A DNA stretch of 30,148 nucleotides, taken from NCBI GenBank assembly GCA_045585895.1, contig JAZMZI010000126.1, forward strand, positions 1-30,148, read 5' to 3'. Made by a program: the position numbers and the translations under genes. Source of the stretch: SVTX01 sp045585895. GTDB taxonomy: Bacteria; Bacillota; Clostridia; Oscillospirales; CAG-272. Below are positions 22,196-27,658 of the stretch, one piece after another. The notes below the pieces were generated by a model. The model was given only the letters and a program-made list of their open reading frames with translations. It was not told where the DNA came from and searched no databases. Each line of letters opens with the position of its first letter. Position 1 is the first letter of the stretch.

Positions 22196-22402
22196 GTGGA
22201 TCATGAACTCTTGAAGAAGGAGAGAAAAAAGCGTGGTATTACGCAGAAAGATATGGCTAAAAAGCTGGGTTATTCCGGGAAATCGGGATATTCTTGTCTT
22301 GAAACCGGCAAAGTCAAGGTCACTGTGGATACATCGTTGCAGATAAAGCAAATACTCAATTTGTCCGATGAAGAATATCAGAGTATTTTTTTTAAGCAAT
22401 GA
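22196..22402 (+). CDS. Small XRE-family DNA-binding protein
   Basis: The start is a GTG 6 nt after AAAGGAGGGG; the next ATG is four codons away from any site. The 68-aa protein is a single helix-turn-helix domain: LKKERKKRGITQKDMAKKLG, YSGKSGYSCLETGKVKVTV, then the recognition and closing helices. It resembles phage Cro-like or antirepressor-type regulators. Divergent orientation to the second ImmA gene suggests a small regulatory pair, parallel to the main repressor/ImmA pair. No clear promoter was found in the 100 bp upstream. Confidence 0.82.
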   Translation: MDHELLKKERKKRGITQKDMAKKLGYSGKSGYSCLETGKVKVTVDTSLQIKQILNLSDEEYQSIFFKQ

Positions 22403-22503
22403 GTACGGTAAACTTGCACTTATAGTGAAAAGTACAGTAAGATTATGACTTTTTGGGGGCGAAATTTAGAAAAACGTCATTTATAATGGAGGGAGGAGAG
22501 AAA

Positions 22504-23097
22504 ATGGAAAAAGAAAAAAGCCCCGGGGGGCTTGTAACTAATATCGAATTTGTTAAGTGGTATGACGAGATCGCCAAATGCATCTATAAAATGTCATACG
22601 ATGATGCTGTGAAGTTCTATTACGCCGCTGTCGATGAGTGGCCAGATGATCTGCCTTTGAAGCCTGACGAGTGGGACGATTTAGGTGAACGTGAACAGGT
22701 CGAGTATCTTCAGTATGTACGAGGCTTGATTGAGATGCGCGTAGGAAAAAAAGCCCTCTCTCGGTATCGGCACAAAACGGAAGAGGGAATGACAGACCAG
22801 CAGTTTGACGACTGGTGGGAGTCTAATCAGCAGAGAAGGCTAATTGAAGAACTGGATGATCGCTACCGCAATAGACAGGATTGCAACAACGATCGAAATA
22901 ACAGTGATAATGTTGGAACGCTTAGTGAGGCGGTTGCTCTCAATCGAGATACGGTTGCTCTCAACAGCGAGACTGTTGCTCTCTGCCGCAAGCGCATTGC
23001 TTTCAGTCGCAAGCTGCTCGCTCTTCAATGCACGTTGTTCGGCGTTGAGCTCGCGCTGTTTGCATTCCTCTTGATATTGACGTTCTTCTTTAACTGA
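22504..23097 (+). CDS. Prophage hypothetical protein; N-terminal part real, tail antisense to paralog 2
   Basis: The ATG at 22504 follows GGAGGGAGGAGAG, a very strong site. The protein opens MEKEKSPGGL, shared with the internal start at 20407. It continues with a convincing soluble helical region up to about residue 115 (FVKWYDEIAKCIYKMSYDDA, DEWPDDLPLKPDEWDDLGER, GMTDQQFDDWWESNQQRR). From 22840 onward the frame is antisense to the winged-helix/TM gene, and the repetitive VALNRDTVALNSETVAL tail mirrors the ESN coiled-coil repeats on the other strand. The real protein has probably lost its own stop through insertion or rearrangement. Function unknown. Confidence 0.6.
   Translation: MEKEKSPGGLVTNIEFVKWYDEIAKCIYKMSYDDAVKFYYAAVDEWPDDLPLKPDEWDDLGEREQVEYLQYVRGLIEMRVGKKALSRYRHKTEEGMTDQQFDDWWESNQQRRLIEELDDRYRNRQDCNNDRNNSDNVGTLSEAVALNRDTVALNSETVALCRKRIAFSRKLLALQCTLFGVELALFAFLLILTFFFN
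22509..22534 (+). repeat. 26-bp direct repeat, copy 2
   Basis: Identical to 20415-20440. Here it lies at codons 2-10 of the gene at 22504. On the minus strand it again forms a hairpin followed by a T-rich run and may terminate transcription from paralog 2, about 310 bp past that gene's stop. Confidence 0.85.
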
Positions 23098-23310
23098 TTC
23101 GTAGATCACTCTTCCGTTTTTAGTAAGTTTAGCTACGTCTGAGTTAAGATCGGCATCAACGAGATCGTCTTGATCAAGGTCTTTCAATGCAGCGTATATT
23201 TCGGGGAGCTGATATTGCTTTCTGCACTCTTCAAATAATGGTGTTTTGTACATTTGTCGGTGTTCGGCAAAATAAAGTTTTTCGAGGATAGTATATTTTA
23301 AATCTGTCAT
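22840..23310 (-). CDS. Winged-helix, coiled-coil, single-TM protein (paralog 2)
   Basis: The ATG at 23310 follows AAGGAGTTACCT, identical to paralog 1. The 156-aa protein starts DLKYTILEKLYFAEHRQMYK, matching LDLEFKILEKLYATEHHTMN, and has the winged-helix wing (DVAKLTKNGRVIYESV). A long coiled coil follows (about 75-130) with a seven-residue repeat, ATESNAL/AAESNSL/AVESNRI/SIESNRL, then a C-terminal membrane helix (about 134-154, IITVISIVVAILSIAVAII). Paralog 1 lacks the ESN repeats. The coiled coil probably oligomerises the protein at the membrane. Role unknown; a phage exclusion or signalling function is possible. Confidence 0.8.
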   Translation of the reverse strand: MTDLKYTILEKLYFAEHRQMYKTPLFEECRKQYQLPEIYAALKDLDQDDLVDADLNSDVAKLTKNGRVIYESVKEERQYQEECKQRELNAEQRALKSEQLATESNALAAESNSLAVESNRISIESNRLTKRSNIITVISIVVAILSIAVAIIQFFN

Positions 23311-23340
23311 AGGTAACTCCTTGAGAATATAGTTGCCTAA

Positions 23341-23369
23341 ATTTTATCACACAAAGGGAGTTTTGTCAA
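23341..23369 (-). promoter_or_regulatory. Promoter of paralog 2
   Basis: On the minus strand TTGACA (23369-23364), 17-bp spacer, TAAAAT (23346-23341). The bases GTGTGA/TTGTGA before the -10 and the following leader are conserved with paralog 1; the RBS-flanking arms carry one mismatch here. Confidence 0.8.
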
Positions 23370-23399
23370 TGTAGACTCCGATGGTCGCCAAACCAATTC

Positions 23400-23438
23400 A
23401 GTGTATGAAGGATTTTTAATCGGGGTTCTTCATACACT
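23400..23438. promoter_or_regulatory. 11-bp-arm hairpin before the small-gene operon
   Basis: AGTGTATGAAG (23400-23410) and CTTCATACACT (23428-23438) are perfect complements around 17 nt. No T-run follows, so an operator or leader structure is likelier than a terminator. The gene at 23468 starts 30 nt later. No consensus promoter is seen near it. Confidence 0.6.
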
Positions 23439-23467
23439 TAAATATCAAAGAAATGGAGGATAATATT

Positions 23468-23617
23468 ATGAAAGTTACTTACACCAACAAACCCGATTTT
23501 AATTTGATAGGTGAGACGCTGTCGTATCTTTTATCGAAGCAATACGATGCGGACATCAAGGTCACGTTCACTCCCAAGAGTGAAGAGCAGCTGAGAAAGG
23601 AGGGGCTTATAAAATGA
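23468..23617 (+). CDS. Small prophage protein, 49 aa
   Basis: Starts behind TGGAGGATAATATT and ends overlapping the next ATG (ATGA, 23614-23617), so the two are translationally coupled. The peptide reads MKVTYTNKPDFNLIGETLSY and later IKVTFTPKSEEQLRKEGLIK, with a beta-helix-beta look. Similar tiny proteins sit at the head of early operons in Clostridia phages. Function unknown. Confidence 0.75.
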   Translation: MKVTYTNKPDFNLIGETLSYLLSKQYDADIKVTFTPKSEEQLRKEGLIK

Positions 23618-23868
23618 TGCGTGATTACGAATCGATAAATCAGGAGAGCGCGAAGGAGATCAAGCGAGCGCTTGCGAGAAACAGGCTGGGCCAGGATTGG
23701 CTTATACACCGTCTTGACCGTGACTGGGGAATAAAGGTCAACTATGCGCACATCTCCGCTGTGCTTAACGGCAAGCGAGCTTTGGGGGCTCGGACACAGA
23801 GAATGCTCTGGTGCGCGGAGCAGATCATCAAGCAGTACGAAGAATTTTACAAAGAGAGAGGAGGGTAA
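23614..23868 (+). CDS. Small helical DNA-binding-like phage protein
   Basis: The 84-aa protein begins MMRDYESINQESAKEIKRAL and contains LGQDWLIHRLDRDWGIKVNY and AHISAVLNGKRALGARTQRML, which has the spacing of an XRE-type helix-turn-helix (recognition helix about residues 44-56). It is coupled to the previous gene by an ATGA overlap, and the ribosome-binding site AAGGAGGGG lies in that gene. Proteins of this kind are frequent in gut Firmicutes prophages as putative regulators. Probably a DNA-binding early regulator; the target is unknown. Confidence 0.8.
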   Translation: MMRDYESINQESAKEIKRALARNRLGQDWLIHRLDRDWGIKVNYAHISAVLNGKRALGARTQRMLWCAEQIIKQYEEFYKERGG

Positions 23869-23871
23869 GGC

Positions 23872-24090
23872 GTGGTAAATACCGAGGGGCTGGAATATAA
23901 GAGAACCGGCTATGATTCGCGCGCTCAAAAGTATATAGTATACGAATACAAAAACGGCGTGCCACTTTATGAATACAGATGCAAGGTCAAGGGAAACGAG
24001 GCGACGTTGTACCCTTACAGACGTATTCTTGCGACGGAAAACAAGACCCGTACGCTTAAAATGTCCATATTTGATATAGGGAGGAAATAA
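23872..24090 (+). CDS. Hypothetical phage protein, 72 aa
   Basis: GTG start 4 nt after the previous stop, with GGAGGGTAAG as ribosome-binding site. The 72-aa product is rich in Tyr and basic residues (LEYKRTGYDSRAQKYIVYEY, YEYRCKVKGNEATLYPYRRI) and predicted to be beta-rich. No family recognised. Tightly packed in the early operon. Confidence 0.72.
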   Translation: MVNTEGLEYKRTGYDSRAQKYIVYEYKNGVPLYEYRCKVKGNEATLYPYRRILATENKTRTLKMSIFDIGRK

Positions 24091-24091
24091 A

Positions 24092-24277
24092 ATGAGCTAT
24101 TCAGGTTGTGTTCACGGCGGTATGTGTACCGGGTGCATGAGATGCCAAGATGACGAGGGAGAGATCTTCGTTTGTGCGGATTGCGGAGACGAGATCGATC
24201 CTGACGACGTTTACGAGGTGGACGGTGAGAAGCTATGTCAGAGCTGTCTATGCGACAGATACAAATTTTCGGCATAA
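24092..24277 (+). CDS. Cys-rich zinc-ribbon phage protein, 61 aa
   Basis: The protein has two Cys clusters: N-terminal CVHGGMCTGCMRC (residues 6-18) and a zinc ribbon CADCGDEIDPDDVYEVDGEK then CQSCLC. The second resembles a LIM or zf-ribbon knuckle seen in small phage proteins. It probably binds one or two zinc ions. Start ATG behind GGGAGGAAATAA, 1 nt after the previous stop. Confidence 0.78.
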   Translation: MSYSGCVHGGMCTGCMRCQDDEGEIFVCADCGDEIDPDDVYEVDGEKLCQSCLCDRYKFSA

Positions 24278-24282
24278 GAAAA

Positions 24283-24312
24283 GAGCGAATCTTGTTGGCG
24301 CAAGATCCGCTC
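24283..24312. other. Hairpin in intergenic DNA
   Basis: GAGCG-A-ATCTTG (24283-24294) pairs with CAAGAT-C-CGCTC (24301-24312) around a 6-nt loop. It lies just after the zinc-ribbon gene, with no long T-run, so it is a weak terminator or RNA-processing site. The 130-bp gap holds nothing else clear. Confidence 0.5.
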
Positions 24313-24407
24313 GCAGAAAGGGTGTGATGTTATTGTCCCACATCTCTTTCATTATATCACAGAATTAAAACAAAATCAAGTCCAAATGAAAGGAATTTTT
24401 AAAAATT

Positions 24408-24641
24408 ATGGAAAACAGTAATAAAATAGACATTGGCGCTGAGCTTGAGCGCATTGAAAAGGATCTCAATGATATGCAGGAGTCGGGGAAGGATCAGACA
24501 ATTCTCGGTTTCTTCGCCGGTGCGGAAAATGAAAGAGCGTTTCTTATAGCTGCCAGGGCGTTTGTCAAGGCGCGCGGCTATGCTGCGGTCCATGAATACG
24601 ATGATGATGAGCTTGTCTTGATCATCAGGAAGGTGGCTTGA
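24408..24641 (+). CDS. Hypothetical phage protein, 77 aa
   Basis: Starts MENSNKIDIGAELERIEKDL behind AAAGGAA. The fold looks alpha/beta: FLIAARAFVKARGYAAVHEY then DDDELVLIIRKVA. It is acidic with no membrane segment. The next gene starts 1 nt after its stop. No known family; probably an accessory early protein. Confidence 0.72.
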   Translation: MENSNKIDIGAELERIEKDLNDMQESGKDQTILGFFAGAENERAFLIAARAFVKARGYAAVHEYDDDELVLIIRKVA

Positions 24642-24642
24642 G

Positions 24643-25020
24643 ATGGCAGAGAAGAGGTTTATTGACAGCCGGGAGCTGTCGAGGGTATTGAAGGAATATT
24701 TTTGCGCACTTATTGAGAGTGGCAAGGATCTTGTGGAGATAACCGAGTTCAATGCGGAGCTTCAGAAAATCATAGGCATGATGCCGACCGAGGAAGGCAT
24801 TGAGTGGTGTGATGCCGAGTGGGAGCTGCCCGCGGTATCGGACGAATACCTGGTTATGATATTCGGTGCGGACAAGCCTACGGTGCTGTGCTACGATGCG
24901 GAGGAGAAGGTGTTCTTTGAGGAGAGGATCGATCTTGAGGGAGACGTTACGTACCGCGTGACGCGTTGGGCGGAGATGCCGACGCCTCCCGCGGAAGTAA
25001 AAGGTAATAGTGAAAAGTGA
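24643..25020 (+). CDS. Phage protein with DUF551-like C-terminus, 125 aa
   Basis: The N-terminal half is helical (RELSRVLKEYFCALIESGKD, AELQKIIGMMP). The C-terminal half, WELPAVSDEYLVMIFGADKP ending RVTRWAEMPTPP, has the DUF551 pattern: W..LP at the front, a strand with V(L/M)(V/I), then (H/R)W..(L/M)P.PP at the end. DUF551 is a common small phage domain of unknown role. A second, clearer example lies at 28854-29291. Ribosome-binding site AGGAAGGTGG is inside the previous gene. Confidence 0.75.
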   Translation: MAEKRFIDSRELSRVLKEYFCALIESGKDLVEITEFNAELQKIIGMMPTEEGIEWCDAEWELPAVSDEYLVMIFGADKPTVLCYDAEEKVFFEERIDLEGDVTYRVTRWAEMPTPPAEVKGNSEK

Positions 25021-25044
25021 AAAGGTAGAAAGGAATACATAAAA

Positions 25045-25902
25045 ATGAACAACAACATGGTAAGCCGCGGCGCCAACAATATGGGCGTAGTTGCCGGCAC
25101 AGAGGAAACTAAGAAGATCGCCGAGGTTCAGGCGAAGATGATCCTGGCGCGTCAGTTCCCGAGAAGTATTGAATACGCGCAGCAGATGATCGAATACGAG
25201 TGTCAGAATCCCGAGCTTGCGGAGACTGCTATTTATGAGTTTCCTAAGGGCGATTCGGTGGTGCGTGGTGCGTCGATACGTTTGGTAGAGTGCATCTCGC
25301 GATACTGGGGCAATATGATCTCGGGCGTGGAGGAGCTGTCAAATACGGCGTCGGGTGCGGTGGTAAGAGCCTATGCGTGGGATCTTGAGAGCAACTTTGC
25401 CGACGAGAAGGTTTTTGAGGTCGAGTATATCAGAACCACAAAGAAAGGATCCTATCCTTTGACGGATCCTCGCGACAAATATGAGATGATGTCGAACCAG
25501 GCGGCACGTCGTAAGAGAGCGTGTATTCAGGCGGTCATACCTAAGTTTATAATCGACAAGGCTATGGCGATATGTCAGGAGACGCTGGACAAGCAGGTAA
25601 ATAAGGACGGTCTTGAGGAGACCAAGGCAAAGATGCTTGCAGCATTCCGTCAGATCGCGGACTGGATAGACGAGGATATGCTCGGCGCGGTTTGCGGTAA
25701 GGAGTTCGACAAGCTTGGCAGCAGGGATATTGTGAAGCTGAGAAATCTTTACACAGCTATTCACGATGGATTCGTCAGCGTGGAGAGCGTCTTTGGAAAG
25801 AACAAGGAAAATCGCCCTACAACGAACGAAACTGAAACTTTGGATGAAATGAACGCAGAAATATCTTCCGCGCTTGAGGACGAAAAATCATCCACGCCTT
25901 GA
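25045..25902 (+). CDS. Conserved phage protein, candidate single-strand annealing/recombination protein
   Basis: The 285-aa protein has a conserved core found in phages of many hosts: VQAKMILARQFPRSIEYAQQ, YEFPKGDSVVRGASIRLVEC, ISRYWGNMISGVEELS, VVRAYAWDLESNFADEKVFE, then YPLTDPRDKYEMMSNQAARR and a C-terminal helical region. I know this family as neighbour of PD-(D/E)XK nucleases in RecT/Erf-like positions, but it is not a recognisable RecT, Erf or Rad52 sequence. The nuclease gene lies 1.7 kb downstream, separated here by an inserted regulatory locus and an HNH gene. A role in DNA annealing or replication is inference from context. Its stop codon overlaps a terminator hairpin of the opposite gene. 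Confidence 0.75.
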   Translation: MNNNMVSRGANNMGVVAGTEETKKIAEVQAKMILARQFPRSIEYAQQMIEYECQNPELAETAIYEFPKGDSVVRGASIRLVECISRYWGNMISGVEELSNTASGAVVRAYAWDLESNFADEKVFEVEYIRTTKKGSYPLTDPRDKYEMMSNQAARRKRACIQAVIPKFIIDKAMAICQETLDKQVNKDGLEETKAKMLAAFRQIADWIDEDMLGAVCGKEFDKLGSRDIVKLRNLYTAIHDGFVSVESVFGKNKENRPTTNETETLDEMNAEISSALEDEKSSTP

Positions 25903-25912
25903 CGGCGTGGAT
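25884..25912 (-). terminator. Terminator of the HTH regulator gene
   Basis: ATCCACGCC (25890-25898) pairs with GGCGTGGAT (25904-25912). On the minus strand the stem is followed by GATTTTTCG. The plus-strand stop codon of the recombination gene (25900-25902) lies in the loop, so the two genes share this element. Confidence 0.8.
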
Positions 25913-25917
25913 GGGGG

Positions 25918-26124
25918 TTAATCTTCGACGTATTCAATTATGTCGCCGGGTTGGCATTCTAAAAGCTTACACAGCATTTCAAGATTTTCCCAAGACACCG
26001 GGAGCTGCTGGCGGAATTTTTGCAGAGTAGATTCAGAAAACAGTTTATTGTTTCTTATAGTTGTAGTTTTTATTCCCTTGTCTTTGAGAGCATTTAAAAC
26101 GTTAATCTTATAAATAAAAGGCAT
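25918..26124 (-). CDS. Small HTH regulator (HTH_26/Cro-like)
   Basis: The ATG at 26124 follows AAGGAGAATAAAT. The 68-aa protein is one helix-turn-helix: VLNALKDKGIKTTTIRNNKL, SESTLQKFRQQLPVSWENLE, MLCKLLECQPGDIIEYVED. The ending PGDI(I/L)EY is typical of the YozG/HTH_26 group. It is the only minus-strand gene in the early operon and has its own promoter, overlapped by an operator that recurs in the divergent promoter of the 43-aa gene. It most likely represses both. This forms a self-contained switch inserted between the recombination genes. Confidence 0.88.
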   Translation of the reverse strand: MPFIYKINVLNALKDKGIKTTTIRNNKLFSESTLQKFRQQLPVSWENLEMLCKLLECQPGDIIEYVED

Positions 26125-26160
26125 ATTTATTCTCCTTATATAGTTTAATTTGTTATAAAT

Positions 26161-26195
26161 ATTATAGCACACAAATTACACGAAATCAAGTGTAA
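26161..26195 (-). promoter_or_regulatory. HTH regulator promoter with operator A
   Basis: On the minus strand TTGATT (26189-26184), 17-bp spacer, TATAAT (26166-26161) with TGC extension. Operator A, TTACAC-N8-GTGTAA (26176-26195), covers the -35. Confidence 0.8.
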
Positions 26196-26237
26196 AAATG
26201 CACAAAAAATTTCCTTAAAGTTTGGCTAAGTTGCCTA

Positions 26238-26266
26238 TTGACTTTGCACGAAAAATCGTGTAAAAT
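26238..26266 (+). promoter_or_regulatory. Divergent promoter with operator B
   Basis: TTGACT (26238-26243), 17-bp spacer, TAAAAT (26261-26266). Operator B, TTGCAC-N8-GTGTAA (26244-26263), fills the spacer and enters the -10. It shares arms and spacing with operator A, so one regulator should bind both. Confidence 0.8.
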
Positions 26267-26310
26267 GTGAATGTAAGGCACGGGAGACCGTTCAGAAAGG
26301 AAGTGAGGAA

Positions 26311-26442
26311 ATGCAAGACGAAATGACCAATGCCGAGTTCAATGCTTTTTTGGAAACGTTGGCAAAGCTCATTGAGAGCAGAGCCAAGTCGCCCGAGGAA
26401 GCGGCGAAGATAGTCCGTGAAGCAAAGACGGACAGTAATTAA
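26311..26442 (+). CDS. 43-aa soluble helical protein under the divergent switch
   Basis: ATG at 26311 behind GGAAGTGAGGAA. The peptide MQDEMTNAEFNAFLETLAKL continues IESRAKSPEEAAKIVREAKT and reads as two short amphipathic helices with no membrane segment. It has its own repressible promoter, and its 3' untranslated region is covered by a convergent small RNA. The layout mirrors the type I toxin locus at 18.5-18.9 kb, but the product is not hydrophobic, so it is not a classical type I toxin. It could be a small regulator, an anti-repressor or an atypical toxin. Function unknown. Confidence 0.72.
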   Translation: MQDEMTNAEFNAFLETLAKLIESRAKSPEEAAKIVREAKTDSN

Positions 26443-26446
26443 GGTG

Positions 26447-26528
26447 TAAAAAAAGAGAGTGCCCACAGCGACCAAGCCAAGCACTCTCTAACACCCAAAA
26501 GGGCGGGCGGTCAGCCTTGCGACCGTCC
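26447..26528 (-). ncRNA. Convergent small RNA (antitoxin-like)
   Basis: A minus-strand RNA of about 80 nt is predicted from the promoter at 26563-26535 to a perfect terminator (GAGAGTGC/GCACTCTC arms, then TTTTTTT at 26454-26448). It has two hairpins: a 5' one (GGTGGACGGTC with GACCGCCCGCC) and the terminator. The terminator loop, TTGGCTTGGTCGCTGTGG, closely resembles TTAGCTTTGGTCGGCAGG in the antitoxin RNA at 18755-18850. Its first bases, TGGACGGTC, can pair over 9 bp (one G-U) with GACCGTTCA (26286-26294) in the leader of the 43-aa gene, besides full complementarity to that mRNA's 3' end. Confidence 0.75.
26454..26489. terminator. Terminator shared by the 43-aa gene and the convergent RNA
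   Basis: AGAGAGTGC (26454-26462) and GCACTCTCT (26481-26489) enclose an 18-nt loop, with an outer GGTGT/ACACC stem. The minus strand ends in seven T; the plus strand has no T-run, so it is strong only for the small RNA. Confidence 0.8.
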
Positions 26529-26534
26529 ACCCTA

Positions 26535-26563
26535 ATTATAGCACGGCAAGGCTAATTTGTCAA
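26535..26563 (-). promoter_or_regulatory. Consensus promoter of the convergent small RNA
   Basis: On the minus strand TTGACA (26563-26558), 17-bp spacer, TATAAT (26540-26535) with TGC extension: fully consensus and with no protein-coding gene downstream, which is why a small RNA is called. Confidence 0.87.
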
Positions 26564-26583
26564 GATATATAAGGAGAAAAATT

Positions 26584-26889
26584 ATGATGATGGACAGAAA
26601 CGAAATGATAATAGTAAGCGATGCAACCCTTGAGGCGAGCGTAAATTTGGATAATGCCTATGGCAGTTTTGTATCTTTCAGGAACAGTTATGAATGTTTG
26701 GATGATCTCGTAAATGCTGTTAATAGTGATAAGTACGGATTTTGGTCGGAGATAGAGGCTATATTCCGTTTGGTAGAATCAGCAAAGTTAGAACTTGATA
26801 TTTCTCGCGGAGAAAAGACTCGTCTCGTTCAGAAGTATCTTGAAGAGGCAAAAGAACGCTTAGCGTTCTTCGAAAAAAATATTGCATAA
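26584..26889 (+). CDS. Hypothetical phage protein, 101 aa
   Basis: I choose the ATG at 26584, 7 nt after AAGGAG; the ATG-like start at 26557 lacks a site. The protein is largely helical and acidic: LEASVNLDNAYGSFVSFRNS, CLDDLVNAVNSDKYGFWSEI, then a long C-terminal helix KTRLVQKYLEEAKERLAFFE. No membrane segment and no known family. Transcription probably comes from the promoter at 26238, past the 43-aa gene. Confidence 0.72.
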   Translation: MMMDRNEMIIVSDATLEASVNLDNAYGSFVSFRNSYECLDDLVNAVNSDKYGFWSEIEAIFRLVESAKLELDISRGEKTRLVQKYLEEAKERLAFFEKNIA

Positions 26890-26902
26890 AGGAAGGTTTA
26901 AA

Positions 26903-27658
26903 ATGGAAAAAACGAGAGATTTAAGAGGTCAGCGTTTTGGACGTTTGGTGGCTATTAACCCAACTAATGAAAGAGATTCGAGTGGCAATATTCTTTGGGA
27001 ATGTCAGTGTGACTGCGGAAATGTGTCTTTGATTGCAGCTCGAAATTTATTGCGCGGCAATACCAATAGCTGTGGTTGTTATAGATTAGATCAAATCAAG
27101 CGAAAATCCGACAAGGTGACAGTGAGAAAGGATTTAACCGGCAAAGTGTTTGGTCGGTTGACAGTTATTGAGCAAGTCGATGACTATGTAAAGCCTTCAG
27201 GCAAGCGTGAAGCTATGTGGAAGTGTCAATGCTCGTGTGATAACAATACAATAGTTTATGCTATCCAAAGTAATTTAAAAGTTGGGCATACAACCTCATG
27301 CGGTTGCCTTTTTGAAGAGAATAAAATAAAATCGCGACGCAAACATGGAAAAACAAGAACTCGTTTGTATAATGTTTGGTATGATATTAAAGTTCGATGT
27401 TATCGAACAGAATGTAAAGCATATAAACATTACGGTGGCAGGGGGATAAAAATGTGTTCGGAGTGGCAAGAGAATTTTCAGTCTTTCTATGATTGGGCAA
27501 TGGCTAACGGATACGATGAAAATGCACCGCGTGGCGAATGTACGATAGATCGTATCGACGTAAACGGAGATTATGAGCCATCTAATTGTAGGTGGGTATC
27601 AATGAAAACACAAAGGAATAACAGGAGAGATTCAAAAAATGGAACTTACAAGAGATAA
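26903..27658 (+). CDS. HNH-type homing endonuclease-like protein with two zinc-finger repeats
   Basis: The ATG at 26903 follows AAGGAAGGTTTAA. The 251-aa protein has a tandem duplication: DLRGQRFGRLVAI...WECQCDCG...SCGC and DLTGKVFGRLTVI...WKCQCSCD...SCGC, each a Cys4 DNA-binding unit. An HNH-like C-terminus follows: YNVWYDIKVRC, YKHYGGRGIKMCSEW, then IDRIDVNGDYEPSNCRWV. This layout is that of free-standing phage HNH/AP2-like endonucleases that spread by cutting related phage DNA. It sits between the recombination gene and the nuclease gene, overlaps the latter by 20 bp, and is visibly more AT-rich with different codon use, consistent with recent entry. No intron is evident. Confidence 0.88.
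   Translation: MEKTRDLRGQRFGRLVAINPTNERDSSGNILWECQCDCGNVSLIAARNLLRGNTNSCGCYRLDQIKRKSDKVTVRKDLTGKVFGRLTVIEQVDDYVKPSGKREAMWKCQCSCDNNTIVYAIQSNLKVGHTTSCGCLFEENKIKSRRKHGKTRTRLYNVWYDIKVRCYRTECKAYKHYGGRGIKMCSEWQENFQSFYDWAMANGYDENAPRGECTIDRIDVNGDYEPSNCRWVSMKTQRNNRRDSKNGTYKR

Noticed and set aside
22921..23010. Short tandem repeats (GTTGCTCTC units) suggesting a CRISPR-like or satellite array
   Set aside because: The periodicity is about 21 bp with no spacers and encodes the seven-residue ESN coiled-coil repeat of the minus-strand gene.
22504..23097. Hydrophobic C-terminal helix of the plus-strand protein as a true membrane anchor
   Set aside because: That segment is exactly antisense to the coiled-coil region of the well-supported minus-strand gene with promoter and RBS.
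26215..26484. 89-aa hydrophobic minus-strand frame as a toxin opposite the 43-aa ORF
   Set aside because: It has no ribosome-binding site, crosses the terminator of the small RNA and both operators, and is better explained as the antisense of the 43-aa gene.
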